64,000 nucleotides of DNA from Pegea sp. RAD2-039 (Eukaryota > Chordata > Thaliacea > Salpida > Salpidae): contig JAQGEQ010000071.1 of the NCBI GenBank assembly GCA_034620365.1, positions 3,844,001 to 3,908,000 of the forward strand, in the 5' to 3' direction. Shown piece by piece: positions 1-13,103 of the stretch (the first letter of the stretch is position 1; each line of letters starts with the position of its first letter). A model generated the notes under the pieces. The model did no database searches, had not been told where the DNA came from, and saw nothing but the letters and a program-made list of their open reading frames with translations. Both the position numbers and the translations under genes were made by a program.

Positions 1-580
1 AAGAATTATTTTAGAAAAGCAAAAACTCATTAACAAGAGTTTTCTAAACATTCCTTTGCAGATATCTAGTTATTTATTTAAACTATTTTTTAATTGTTGT
101 TAAATGAAATATTTTCAGTCAGAATAATCACTTATAAATCTTTAAATAACTTTGTTTAACATTCCATTCAATACAATCTGATAACATTTATTCCTTCGGT
201 ATTATAATTAAGTTTTTAAATTACACATTGGTGTAATTTATTTATTTTAGTACAGATAAATTTATACAAGGTAATTAATTATATAAATCTTTTTGTTATA
301 GCACTGACTTCTAATTTATTATTTTATTTTTTATTTACAATTTACCTAATAGAGATGTGAACAATTTTAGTCTGTGGTTCATATCTGCTTTTGATTGGTG
401 GAAAAACAGAAATGTATATTCCAAGATAAATTTAAAAAACTACTTTTCTAACTTGTGTGAATAACACTAAATAGTAATAAATCAAAAGCTTAGAAATACA
501 TTATTATTTTATAAAAAGATCTTTTCAAACAAAATCTTATCATAAGCTCTTACAAATCTATCACTTTCTTTAAAATTTTG

Positions 581-835
581 TTTTAAAAATATGATTTAAG
601 TAGTTTCGTTAACAAGTGATATATAAAACTGTCATTTTTTTCATTTATTTTTTGATATTTTTTATTGTTAATTCACAATTTATATTTTGTTTATACCTCT
701 GCAGTGTTCATATTCTTTCTAAATGATGCTTAAGACCTTTTCATTATCTTTTAGCTCATCATATAGTTTTGTTTTTTCCGCTATAAGAGCTGCAGAATTT
801 GTGACTCGTTGTCATGCGTTGAGTAAAATAAATAA
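581..835 (+). repeat. Dispersed repeat family A, copy 1
   Basis: Shares a diverged start (AAAAATATGATTTAA, then TTTCGT) and a diverged end (GAGCTG..GAATTTGT, then CATGCGTTGA and a TAAAATAAATAAAT tail) with the segment at 2430-2672. Related 3' ends occur near 13510-13680, 58560-58800 and, inverted, 46985-47075. A shared 3' end with a short A/T-rich tail fits 5'-truncated LINE or SINE insertions. I cannot assign a superfamily. Confidence 0.5.
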
Positions 836-2292
836 ATATTAATCAATTCGAAATGAATTTCCAAATTTTAGTGAACTGATAAAAAAATTTGCTGTAAAAT
901 TGTTCTTTCAGGCTAATTTGGTTCCAAAATATATTTTAATACTCCAAAGATCTATTTTTGAAATGAATTATTTAACAGACAATTTTTTTAAACGTTGGTT
1001 AAAATTCAGACAAATTTCACCATTTTTTAGTGAAAGAGGTCAAAATAAACCAGAATTTCAACTATTCTTCAATGACCAAGTGGTAGTGGTTGGTATTTCT
1101 GGACCAATCTAGTGCTGAGTATTATCAAGATTATCTATAGAAAGTTACGTTTAAAAAGTGATATATACTAAAACTATTCTTAAATTTCAAAATTCAAATC
1201 TACCAAGTTTCATTTGATATAATATTTAAAGAATATTCTTCATCAATTTTCTAGAGTCTGAAAACGTTTTGAGGTTTGGTGTTTGTTTAAAATATCTTCA
1301 ACTGAAGTATCTTCAGCTTCTAATAAAAAGGACTCTAGCAATTATTTGTTATCTCTCAATCAACTAGTATCTTTGATTGCTAACTTTTAAATTATTCATC
1401 ATCAAAGTTAATTAAGAGTATTTGTTTTAACTTACGTTATAGTAAGATAAACTTTCTGACAGTTTTTTTATTATTTATGAATTAATTTCTTCTCATTCAA
1501 AAAAACCAAAGCCAACAAATATTTACACAAAAAATAATTAATAGTTTCTGATTTATTTTTTCCCTATTTTATTCAGAAGCCAGGAAAAAACTGAAAGTGT
1601 TGTTGTTTGATCCAATTAAAATCTAGTTTCAAAATACATCTTTTTATCTTAGTATTTTGATCCTATCTCATTGGGTATAAGCAAATCTATAAAACGATAT
1701 TTTTATTAATTTCTTTTTATAAAATAACCAATTTGAAATTGAAAGGTAAATATTGATTTTTAAGTTCCTGCAAATTCAATATCACTAAAAACTTTTTTTT
1801 AAAAGCTATTAAAAGTTCAGTCTAATATAAAATCAATTAAAGTATAGTTTTGGTGATGTAGCTTTTTAAAAGCGTCATGCTAACCTTTAATTAAGTCTAC
1901 CCTTTCAAGATATATCTTTTTGTTTGCTAATTTAAATTTGTTTTTCGAATACGCTGATAGAAACCTTAGATTGCTTAAATCAGTTGGTTAATAAGAAAAA
2001 TTTTAATTTACCAAAATCATTCTTTCCATCATCTACAAAATATTTTAATTTTAAAAGATAATTTTACTGAAACCCTTACATTAATTGCCTTTAAAAGCTT
2101 TGTTATGTTCAAGTGTTATCTTTTACTATCTTATCAACAAAATATGTGAATATCCACGTTCTGTTTGCAATAAATATATTCTAATTTTAGCCGAAAGGAA
2201 ATAAACGTTTTTCTTGTATGACTGTAGATAGATTGTTCAAGGCGTTTGAGTTCTTTTTCATTCAACTGGATGTTGTTATCTGAAAATATTAG

Positions 2293-2345
2293 GAGATCGA
2301 ACCCAGGTGACCCACTTCTACAAATTTAATAACCTCAGTGGACTA
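2293..2345 (-). repeat. Possible tRNA-derived SINE relic (A and B boxes)
   Basis: On the minus strand TAGTCCACTG (2336-2345) fits the pol III A-box pattern TRGYNNANNG. GGTTCGATCTC (2293-2303) fits the B box GGTTCGANNCC with one mismatch. The 32 bp between them equals the spacing in a tRNA. The flanking stems are too degenerate for a tRNA gene, so a tRNA-derived SINE relic is the likelier reading. A chance match is possible. Confidence 0.3.
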
Positions 2346-2429
2346 TCAGCTTTTTCTATAGAGTATCTACGGTTTGAAACTTTTTTCACGAATACATCAC
2401 TACATCAGAATCTGTCACCTTTTTAAAGA

Positions 2430-2672
2430 TGTTGTTTAAAAATATGATTTAAATAATTTCGTCAGCAACTGGGATATGAAACTGTCGGTTTCTTCTTTTT
2501 ATATTTCCCTTATGCTTCTGCAGTATTACTGATTTCTATTTTAATTATTTATCTGCGGTATTTAAGACGTTTTCATTTTCTTCCTGCAGTCATATCATCT
2601 TTTTGTTTGATTTACGTATTTGTAGAATTTTTCACTCGCAGTCATGCGTTGAATAAAATAAACAAATGAATA
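2430..2672 (+). repeat. Dispersed repeat family A, copy 2
   Basis: Homologous along most of its length to 581-835. It has the AAAAATATGATTTAA start, a CTGCAGT motif in the middle, and the CAGTCATGCGTTGAATAAAATAAA end. The degree of divergence suggests old insertions. Confidence 0.5.
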
Positions 2673-3984
2673 ACGTTTCAAATTGACCTTAGGTTAATTT
2701 TTGTAAATTTCTAGTTTTAATCAGGTATCTAGCTACTAAACAGCTGGATATCTTACCAACGAAGTTATCATGTGAAAAGCATGAGACAAAATCCTTAAAA
2801 AATAAAAATAATTGATTAATATCTCAATTTTAAAAAGAGCAATCGATCTTGAAGCTGTTGGAAACATTAACTGTTTATTTTTTGTATATTTTGTTGTTAT
2901 ATTTTGTATTACATGTCATTATTTTTTTATACAAACCCCAAAACTGGTATCATTGTGAAATATTATTGATACAAACTAAATAGATTGAAAAAATGTTAAA
3001 AATATTATTCCTAAATCAATAGAATTAAATATAAATTTTATAAATTCTAAAAAGTACTATTAAATGATATTTCTAGAAAAAATGTTTAGAGATTTTTAAT
3101 TTAAATATTTTCATAGAAATTTTTCATACAACATCTGACTTCTTTTTTTATCTGATAAAACGAAAATAGATCTTCAATTTTCAGGAGCTAAAAAAACTTT
3201 TTTTACAAGCTTTACATCAAATACTCATTACCAATTCGATGGTTTGTAGTTAAATGGTTGCCAACTTACATTTGCTCAATTATACTTATCAACAACTTCT
3301 TTTAAAAGCTTGTAAACAACTATTCAGTTAGATGCTTTACTCCTTGCTATCAAAAGTAAAGAAGTCATGAGTGAATCTCGTCAAATGTTTTTAGATTTTA
3401 AGCTTTAGTGGAATCAACTGGTTCTTGTTTTAAGCAAGGAACAAGCCAGGCTGATTCGTACTTTAATTACATAATTCAATGACGATCACGTTTTTCGTTT
3501 GAAAATAATCTATCTTTTTAAAATAAGGAATTTGTGTTTTTATTGAAAAAATTAACAAAACAATTATAAAAGCTTTTTTTCTTTAATTAACTTTTCTAGT
3601 TTTGAGAACTTTTATTTGCTGATAATTGTTAAAATTTGTTTCTATGATAACAATAAATCTTTTTCTAAACATCTTAAATAGCTTTTACTCCGGTTTTCAA
3701 ATTAGTGACTATAAATTTATCCTTATTCTCAAAAACTTGAATTTTATAAATTTTATTTTATCTAACTTGTAAATTTGTTGTGCACTTTCAATAAATTATA
3801 TTATTTTTTGTATCAAATCTTTTTCTTATCAACTATATATTTCTTATTTATTTATTTGCTTTTCGTTCTTTTTGACAACAGTTTGTAGATCGAATAATGA
3901 GAAAAATTGTTTGAAACAAATCTATAAATTCTCTTATTGAGAGATTATTAAGGTTTAGTGGATTTTTGCAAGACTAATAAACTT

Positions 3985-4990
3985 TAACTTAACTACAGAC
4001 CAGTTTTGCGGACTTCAGTTATCTGCAGAACATATCATTCACAATCATATGACCAGTCATTTGATGGGAGCACCAATCTCACTTTTCTTAATGAGCTTAC
4101 GTCCCATTATGAAAGTAATACTCCCTGTGACATCATATATCTCGATTTTGCTAAAGCGTTTGATTGTGTCCCACTCAACAAGCTCATTATTGTTTTAAAC
4201 AATTTAAAAATCAACAGCTTTATCTTACATTGGATTTACTAAGAATCTAAAAAACTCATGTTGAAAGATCTTTATCTACTCCTAATCTAGTCACCAGTAG
4301 TGTTCCTCAGGGTTCCGTTCTGGGACCCCTTCTCTTTCTAATTTTCATTGAAGACCTCATCAGAAGACTAGTGGCAGTTGAGTCTGTTCAGGCCACATTT
4401 AGGAGATTGATATGCAGGAAACTTAATATTAAATGCGATAGCTATAAACATCTCTACAGCTTCTTCAATTTAGATACTTTGGAAATCCGACGGATTAGAT
4501 ACGACTTAATTCTTATTTTTAAGATTATCTACATTTAATTGACCTTAAATTTGATGACTTCTTTTCCATTAGTCCTTCCCTCAAATTATATCAACGCAGA
4601 CGACACACATTAAATCTTAATATCACCTGGTACCCATATCACCTGGTACGTTAATGAGAACAAATTGTTTCTCATTCCGCACAATTAGTACTTGGAACCA
4701 GCTGCCATCAGACATTATCATGTCAGAATCACTCGTGTTGTTCAAGTAGAAGTTGAACCGTTATAATATTGCCAAAACTGCCATTTCTAAACTGTGAATT
4801 TTTATATTATTAACACTCTATGTATTTGTTCACAGTTATATGTTTTGGGGACTTCTGAAATGTCATGTGTTACATCTTTTGCTTTCTGTATTTCTAACTT
4901 AATAGATAGTATTTGTGAAAATGTGTGTTAGCGAGAGATGCTCTCTTACCTCGCATTTATTGAAATAAATTAATAAAAATAAATAAACTT
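3985..4990 (+). mobile_element. Degenerate CR1/Jockey-type LINE (RT fragment plus 3' end)
   Basis: Conceptual translation over several frames shows non-LTR reverse-transcriptase blocks in order: NYRPV..TSVICR (about 3990-4035), DFAKAFDCVP (about 4145-4175) and SVPQGSVLGPLLF (about 4300-4340). These are followed by the LINE C-terminal region (RTISTWNQLP-like, about 4675-4710) and an AT-rich tail ending in short AATAAA-like repeats near 4980. The catalytic YADD segment and everything upstream of the RT are missing, so the copy is 5'-truncated and internally deleted. Several frameshifts and stops show that it is dead. It contains a 16-bp tandem duplication (about 4620-4650). The 3' end (TGTGTTAGCGAGAG onward) is shared with an inverted copy near 20556. 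Confidence 0.8.
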
Positions 4991-6789
4991 GGGAAAAAAA
5001 GAGTTTATTGAAATTGAATAATGTGAAATCTATTTTTAAGTTTGTTGTTTATGTTTGAGATATTTACTTAAGGCGATATTAATTACTTAACTAGACTAGT
5101 TTAATTTAGAACAACTTGTAATCCTGAAAACAATAAACATTTTATAAGCCTTTTTTGACCTAATGTTTTATTTTACTCAAATTTATGATTAAACATAAAA
5201 AATCGGCTTATAAATGTTATTCCTTAATTAGATTTATTTAAAAGTTGTTAATAGTTGTGATATATATAATCCAGTTCTTGTTATAGAGGTACCATCTTTT
5301 TATAAAGTTGACTGTCAAAAAGCTTAGATTTGTTTTTTTATGAACTGATTATAAACATATGCTGCAACGTTCTAAGTTTAATCACTCCAAAACTTTTGCC
5401 AAAAATGTTGTCCTTGATTATTTACAGAAAATTTGTTTAACGAAATAAATTTCTGGGAAATTAGAATAATTAGTTTGTTTTGAAAAATTGTTTAACATTT
5501 TGATACAATCAAGCCACAAATAAAATCTGCCATCTATTTCAAGCCACTTAAGCTGGGAGTATGATTACTTCTTTTCCTACTTAATATGAAATTTTATAAT
5601 TATATAATATCATTATAAAGTTGTTTGTTGAAGATATAATCTAATTTAATCATTACATTAAATAGTTTATTATTGATTACATCTGCCACATGCTAAAAAT
5701 TGTTTTGTGTTTACATTGCATACAAAAACCTATAATTGACTTTCAAATATTTTTATAAGCTTTAAAAAGAGAGAAGCTAAACAATAGAATGCTAAACAGA
5801 ATCTAGAGCTTTTGTCTATGCTTTTAATAACAACTATTTAAACATACAAACTCTGCCAAGGTTGCTGTGTTTTGCAACCAACCATGTTTAACTACCATTG
5901 CAAGATATTTTCATTTATTGTTGTAACTGAAGAGTTAAATTTTGTCTTTTGACATTCAGTGTTCAAATTTGTTTTTAATTTAGTTTCATTCATTCACAAT
6001 CTTCAAATATTTATTTGAGGAACAAAAATACTATTCGCAAATCTGATCAGAGTTTTCTGTGCTACACCCTGGTTACCGAGGCAAGATTTAATTTGTCCTA
6101 ATGATTGTGGTCAATACAGGACTCAGACTGGTCAGTATTACAAATCTTAGGTCTCAATTGAACTAAATTCAACAAATATTTTGCTTTTTGGGATAAAATC
6201 GGCATCTTTAAATAAAATAGTTAAAAATTTCTCTAGTAATCAATCAAAATGTTGTTAATTTTTCTCATCAATTGTTCTAATTAATTATATTATGGTTAAA
6301 GAGATCATTTGATATCAAATAAAATATATGATGTTTGCAACTGAACGGTTTAATAGCTCTGATGATACTATTTAAAAGACTTAATTGTTTTTTAATGGAG
6401 TTAAAATTCAATGTACATTTGAACTTTACAAATTCTAACTTGGTGTATTTAGTCATTAGCTTGAAAATTAACTACAAGTTGTAATTAATGGAAGGCTTAA
6501 ATTGTTTGACAAGTTTCTAAATCATTTGATAAATTGTTAATCACATCAAATATTATCAGAAAATTTACATATAGAACATTTGCTTATAAACATCAACGAT
6601 TTTTTTTAAATCTTTTCCAAATACTAATAGAATACTAGCTAAACAACACATATGCTTCAACTGAAGTTAAATCTTGTTTAGAATGAGTAAAATGTTATTA
6701 TTATTACTTCAATTGATTATATCTAATGAAGCTATTATAACAAACATTTCTCTTTTTTATCAAACTTTTGTTTACTATTATCATTTCTT
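4991..6789. other. AT-rich gene-free region
   Basis: No exon-like reading frame, RNA gene or clear repeat was seen. The sequence is a stop-rich AT desert. Confidence 0.6.
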
Positions 6790-9075
6790 TAATATTATTC
6801 TCTAATTGTGAGTTTAGTTAAAAATGATCTCCGATTGATGGATACTGTTGCAGCATCTACAATTAATGTACATGATAATAATAACAGGGCTTCACCCGAG
6901 AACGGCCATGTGGGATGTGTTTTGAGTGATGAAATAAAAAGCCAGTAGGGTTTTCTTCTTTTCTTTAAAGCTGAATTTTCTTCTCTCTCTTCAGTTGCTT
7001 GCAAAGTAGAGAGCGCCATTCGGAGCAATCTGATGCGATATCTTCCCAGTTGTTAGTATTGATGTTAAGAGACTTCATATCGTGCTTGCAGGCATCTTTA
7101 AAATAGAGACAGAGACGGCCGATGCTGCGTTTGGCTTAAGATGGCTCTCCATACAAGAGATCTTTTGAAATCCATCAGTCGTCCATCTGATGAACGTGTC
7201 CGAGTCAGGGAAGCTTTGAGAGCTTTTTCTGCTACGTTAAACGTAATACGCGGCAAAGACCAGGAAATGTAAAGATGTTGAGTTTATTTTCGTTAGCCTT
7301 CGACAAAGTCCAACTTTCATTGGCGTACAATAGCATACTGCAGATAAAGACTTTATAGATGGCAGCTTTTGTTTTGATTGATGGATTTTGATTATCCCAG
7401 ACCCTGGAGGTGAACTGTGCAAACGTACTAGATGCTTTGCCGATGCGGCTGTTGATCTCGGCTTCGATCGATACTGAGGATGTTATTTTTGAGCCGAGAT
7501 AGAAAAAATTATCTATATCCTCTTATTAAAACTTATTTTTCTTCTACGGTACCCTTTTGTTAACGTTATAATCTTTGCATCTAGATGTCTTCTGGAATAT
7601 ATCTTTCCCTCCAACATTTGATTAAAACATCGTGAAGAAAGGCAGAAGGCAAGCTTTACATTGTTTCAGTAGATCAGGTGGCATACCTTCACTACCTGAT
7701 GCTTCTCTGGAACCCATTACTAAAATGGCTTTGCTTAGTCCTTCTTTTCTTGATTCACAATCTATACCGTGTATGATTGGTAGTTTTCCATTTCATCTTA
7801 CGCAGTCTTCGTTGTTTTGTTGGGAAGTAAAAGAACGAAAAAATGCCCCCCCCCCACCTCTTTAGTTGTTCGTCTTTATTGTACAAGATTTCACCTGCGG
7901 CAGATTGCAGGGGAACCGTTTGACGTTTTGTGTGTCTGGTTGCACTCCTTATACCATCGTAAATGGATTTGGTGTCACCCTTGCTGTTGTAGCTTCGTTT
8001 TTTTCGCTTTTACAAAACCAAATCTCATTGTTTGAGTTGGGCTAGGTTCATGGTGGTGCTTTGCTTGCGCTTGATACTTCTACTCAGTGAGAGGAAGCAA
8101 CGAGTCGATGTTTCTTTGAACCACTCTTTGCTGTTATAAGTCTTCTTTCCAAAAGCTTCCAGTGCGCTATCGTAGATCTTGACCTTCATTTTAGATCAAG
8201 ACGAAAAGGTAGCAGTGTCCTTTCATGATGTTAACTTATCCATTAAAGTTGAGAATTCTACAATTTTTCCGGAACGCTGATGGCGATGGTTTCTAAACTA
8301 TTTTTGTTTTTGACTCAAACTTTATCTTACTTGAAAGACGCAATTTGCAGAATACTAGTCGCTGTTGCAATCATCATTATGATCGTGTCAGTTGTACATT
8401 GCCTAGAAAACTACATCTTACTAGAATGAGATCTTGCTGGTGCCAATATTTAGAGCGTGAATATCATCAGGAAACTTTGCGTTGTGGTTTGGTCATGAAA
8501 ATGAGCTGGTGATAGGAAGCTCAAGAAGGTATTGTTCGTTAGAATTCATTTTGCCAAAACCAGAACGTCCAAGACACGAAGTCCAAGCCTGGTGATCAGT
8601 ACCTACTCTTGAATTAAAATTGCCTAGGACTATTGGATGGTCGTGTTTGGGAACATTTCTAGAAACTAGATGAGTTTTTCATTGAATATATCTTTGACGT
8701 CATCGGCAAGGTGTGTGCGTGCCGCTGACTAGGGTTGCTGAGTCTTTTTTGGTGTATACGTTCGTTGCCATCCCTACCTACGACTACTAAACGTAGTAAG
8801 GTGTTCTTAATAGCAAAACCTACATCATATTCTCCTTGGCAATTTTTCCTTGTCAGAAAAGGGTCTCTTTCTCTTACAGAACCCTGTCCGGCCACGCGCG
8901 TCTCTTGAAGGGCGGCAATGTTGACTTTTGGACGAACCAGAACCCTGTCCGGCCACGCGCGTCTCTTGAAGGGCGGCAATGTTGACTTTTGGACGAACCA
9001 GCTCTGTGTTGATGATGACAGGTTTCTTGACGTCACGAATGTTACTGACGTTGTCATCTATACCGGCGATCATAG
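6790..9075 (-). mobile_element. Degenerate RTE/BovB-like LINE
   Basis: Read on the minus strand, the order is as follows. First comes an endonuclease N-terminus with the ALQETR motif (about 8900-9000) and an FAIKN block near 8800. Next is the LGNFNSRVGTDHQAW endonuclease motif (about 8560-8620), then a pre-RT block near 7690-7760. The C-terminal part follows (YLGSKITSS near 7490, then GHVHQMDD, KDLLYGE and NNWEDIA blocks near 7000-7210). This matches the proteins often annotated as craniofacial development protein 2-like, which derive from RTE/BovB elements. The central RT palm between about 7630 and 7510 is missing, and the ORF is broken by many stops. A 61-bp tandem duplication sits in the endonuclease start (8880-9001). 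Two TGACGTCA sites lie inside (8695, 9028). Two short plus-strand open frames here are antisense noise. Confidence 0.82.
8880..9001. repeat. 61-bp perfect tandem duplication
   Basis: Two adjacent identical 61-bp units (8880-8940 and 8941-9001), each starting AACCCTGTCCGGCC and ending GACGAACCAG. They lie in the endonuclease region of the minus-strand LINE and repeat the ALQETR block, with a frame change. Confidence 0.95.
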
Positions 9076-9735
9076 TACAAAGGTTCTAACTTTTTAATTT
9101 AAGAATGGAAATTTTATGTTCATTTTCTTCAAAAAATTTATAAAACTTTAAAAGTTGACTTTTTGTGAGAAATTAAAGAAACTTTTCATTCAAATAAATA
9201 AGCAGAAGGATGTTTGTTGCAAGATTTATCAATATTACATTTAATTTTTAATAATTAGCAATTACCTCATCAATAAGTACAAAAAAACATGATTAAAGAA
9301 TAATTTTAATTTGTATCTTTTTATAGAAGCTATGATGACAAATATCAAAAAAGTTATTTTCGGATTTTGCTAACTCTGTTCTTGCTAGAAATCGATTGGC
9401 AACATGTTTCTTTATCTTTTAAGGTGCTGATGAAATTATATCAGTAAATTTCGAAGGTGTTTAAGCTATAATCAACAAAATAAAAAATATTTAAAAAGTA
9501 GAAAACATTGATGTTAAATGTCTTCACTGAAACTTTTTAAATCAAACTTTTTTATAAATTCTTGAAGCCACACAAGAAGCAGTTGGTTGAAAAAGTATTT
9601 TATTCATTCAAATCAACATTTTTAAATCTGTAAGATTTGGACGTGGACCAATCTTCTATGCAGCGCAAGAAGCTACACGATCACATTTTACTAAAAACTA
9701 GTAATTAATCATCTTGTAAATGTAGTTCCAATCAT
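9076..9735. other. AT-rich spacer between LINE relic and PDCD2
   Basis: Nothing recognisable. It includes the presumed 3' flank and UTR of the minus-strand PDCD2 gene. Confidence 0.55.
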
Positions 9736-11780
9736 TTACTGAAAACTTTGTCTATAAGCAACTTCTGTTGAATATGCTTGTTGATTAAAACAGTTTTTCT
9801 TGCAAGTGTATACATCAATTGTCGCCCAATCAATTGTGTCTTCACTGACGGAGGTATCAACATTCATATAAGTCAGAATATGAGGCATAATCTGAAATTA
9901 ATTTCGAGTTAAGTAAGTTGACGGAGTAGTTTTTATCTTTTTGTGAAATCTCTGATTTCAAATACTGGAAACAAAAAGCTCTTTCAAGGAAAGTAAAAAT
10001 ATTTTATATTTTAATAGAAAACTAGATGATGATCAGTACAAAAGATCTATTTTCAGACTAGTGTTTACAACTTTCATCAAATTAGGTGCTACTCGTACAA
10101 GAGTTTGTATATCAAACCGTCTGAAAGTTTTGTGGATTCTAGTAAAATATCCCGGAGCTTTTGAAGATATAAAACTTTATTTTATTAATTGATTGTCATT
10201 AAGATTCCATAAAAAGAAGTAGATAGTAAAAAATATGGAATCAACTCACTTGAAACTCAAACCGCCTCTCAGACCCGCATCCACACTTGTCAACTTCTGG
10301 GAGCTTTTTTGAGGAGCTTAGAATCGGATCACCACCTCTGCAATAACGGATCACCTGGAAAAGTTTATTTAAATTTGTTGATCATTTAGAAGATATTTGA
10401 AAACCTGATCAGGGTCTTGTTGGATTGTTTTACAAAATGTTTCAAATTTCAGGTCCTTGTTTTGATTATTTAAATATTGAGAAAGTTCTTTTGATTCAAT
10501 CTCTTGTAAGGACGGCAAATTATTTGTCACAATTTGTTCAACTTCAGATTGATCATCTTCCTGAAAGTCATTATCATCTTCTTCATCAGACTCTTTATCT
10601 TTTTCATCACTTGAATCAAGTTTATCAAATAATATTTCCATTTCTGTTTGAGCCAAAATTTATTTTAGTGGATAAAAAATATCAAATTTAAATTTAGTGA
10701 TCTGTGAATAAAAACTAAATTATTCATCACAAAAGTTAGAAAAATGAAACCTTCAAAGAGAAACTTTTGTTGAGATTGAGAAGGTGCTTTGAAACCTTTA
10801 CAAATTGCTTTATGTATTTTCCAATCAATAACTTGATGCTTTTTATCACAATAATAAACTTGACTACATCCAGAACATTTTAAATCAGCTCGGATCCCGC
10901 ATAAGTTACAAAGATTACAAGAATCACTTTTTTCACTAAAAGTAGAATCAACTAGTTTAATTAAATTATAAAAACACAAAAATCTTCTCACATATACTAA
11001 AAATTAATTAGAAAATATTTGATAATATCGAAATGTTTATATAATTAGTCTAAAAGTTGAAAAATTAAAACTAAATAAAGTGAAGCAAGTTCAAGACTGA
11101 CATTTTTAGCTTCTCACATTATTTGAATCAAAAAGTTTAAATAAAATAATTTAATTGATAAAAATTCAGTGATTTACTCGATTTGTTTAGCAGCTTCATT
11201 GCTCGCATAGTCAGGTGCCTCTGATGAATAAAACTCATTGTTTTTAGGAAGTGAACACCTTAAAATTACAAAAGGTGATACATCATCTTTATAGCAAGCT
11301 GCATTTGTGCAGATGAAAACAAATACCATCCTAAAAATAAATGTCATCTAAAATTATATTCATAAAAAACAGTTTATGAGTTTTAAATGTTAACGTTTTT
11401 TATTTTGTAATTTTGTGATTAATTACTTAAAAAACTAGATTTTTTTTATAATTGAATAATTTTCTAGAAGATTTTTAGTACAAATTACTTCAGTTAAATA
11501 ATGTTGAGCTTATTTCAATAAAGAATAAATTATTTAGTTATCAATTATTAGAACAGAAACCTGTGAAAAGCAGATTCATCTTCTTCTATAGGAGCAGAAA
11601 GTTGTAACAAAAAGATACAAATATTTGAACAATTTTTACATAAAATCTTATCAACATCTGGAAGATCTTTAGGATTTAACCAAGAGGGTTTCCCACCAAA
11701 TTTACTTGGAAAATAAGCTCTATGAAGAGACCATTCATACACAGGTCATCTATGAAACCTAAATCAACTATTTTTTAAGT
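9736..11780 (-). CDS. PDCD2: Programmed cell death protein 2 (PDCD2), six recognised exons, 5' end uncertain
   Basis: PDCD2 is a conserved adaptor for ribosomal protein uS5 in 40S subunit assembly (family knowledge). Minus-strand exons: 11561-about 11780, 11178-11330, 10751-10935, 10405-10643, 10354-10250 and 9891-9736, all joined by GT-AG introns with consistent phases. Visible features are the N-terminal FPSKFGGKPSWL block with a CKNC pair and a MYND zinc finger (CNLCG..CSGCSQVYYCDKKHQ). An acidic linker follows, then the C-terminal PDCD2_C part (DPDQ-VIRYCRGGDP, CGCGSERRFEFQ, MPHILTYMNVD). One intron is only 50 bp. The first exon carries a 2-bp disruption: LGFIDD and YEWSLHR lie in different frames, and removing one TG of a TGTG restores one frame. 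The initiating exon was not found. The DE-rich linker may vary. Confidence 0.9.
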
Positions 11781-12935
11781 GTGAATAATAAAATAGTTTT
11801 ATATATATCTAACTATATCAAAGGACACTTCAACACTATTTTTTAAGGTAAGTTCTTATTTATTCATTTATAGATCAACAGATGACTACAGATAACAAAT
11901 TAGACAACTCTTAAAACAAACACAACATAATATAACTGTAAAGAAATAAAAGAAAAAAATAAGTAATAATAAAAAATCAGAAAAAAGCAATATTTGTATT
12001 ATATACAAAGTTATGAATATAAAGATAATAAAGAAAATGACAGAACAACATATCAGTTATTAACAAAATTAATTAAGTTATATTCTTTTCTAAAATGTTT
12101 AAAAATTACAAGAGATGTTTTGTTATACTTCAAGAGATAATATTTGTCAAATGAACCTGAAAGACTTAATTAAAAGAAAAGGAACAGAATCTGCTATAGA
12201 AATGGATTTTAAGCTAAATGCATGAACATTTGATACACATGTTAAATTGTTACTCTAAACTTTATCATTAGATAATTTAATGAATTTTTTTAATAATGAA
12301 AAGTTCATATAAATGAAGAAATAAAATTTGTTAAACTAAAAATTTGAGCACTAAAGAAATAATTTCTTCAATTTAGAGTTTTTTTTCAAATAGATAAACA
12401 AAATATTATTTACAACAAAACTGGAAAAATAATTTTTAATTAGTTTATTAATTTAATCATGCCATAAATACCGAGCTATTTACTACATAGAATACACTAC
12501 TGCTTATAGAAAATGATATAACAAGTTACAAAAACTTTTTAAGTCAAAAAGATTCTCTATAAAATAAGAATAAACTTAATATAATTTATATAATAAATAT
12601 ACTGAGCTTAAAAAGTTATAGTTTTAATTTTTAGCAATATAGTGTCGCTTGAACATGGCAAAAAATATAAAATCCCCTAACGTGTACAAATGATTCAAGT
12701 ACTAATCTAATACTGCAAGTGTCGAATATATTGAAATTAAAAGTTTCAATATCGGTATTACTGCAGAAACTAAATAAAAAGGTATTTGTAAAATACGTTT
12801 TAAGTATTTAATGAAGAATCTTAATTAACTTTAGAAAGTTAATCAGTATAAAATTACGAAGTTCTGAGAGCTGCCTATACTTTTACTGAAACCGCGTAAG
12901 AGTAATTTTGAACTATCGAAAGTAATTAAATCCAC

Positions 12936-13103
12936 TATTACGTTACTTATTTATAGAGTGTGGTTTTAATGCTGGCTAATTCAGATTTAGCAAGTAGAAA
13001 GAAGTAAATTAGAATATTTATATTACGTTACTTATTTATAGAGTGTGGTTTTAATGCTGGCTAATTCAGATTTAGCATGTAGAAAGAAGTTTAGAATATT
13101 TAT
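12936..13103. repeat. Imperfect ~85-bp tandem duplication
   Basis: Two adjacent units, 12936-13020 and 13021-13103, both starting TATTACGTTACTTATTTATAG. They differ at one or two bases (GCAAGTAG versus GCATGTAG) and by a 2-bp indel. It is intergenic. Confidence 0.93.

Larger units (their letters stand above)
1..3984. other. AT-rich gene-free region with scattered repeats
   Basis: Very AT-rich DNA with dense stops in all frames. I see no exon that resembles a known protein. It holds two copies of a dispersed repeat (near 581-835 and 2430-2672) and a possible tRNA-derived SINE relic (near 2293-2345, minus), listed separately. The 70-residue open frame near 900 has no recognisable features and is probably chance. 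Confidence 0.7.

Noticed and set aside
7632-8035. Two plus-strand open frames of 72-77 residues
   Set aside because: They lie antisense to the RTE-type LINE, whose minus-strand motifs are clear on both sides.
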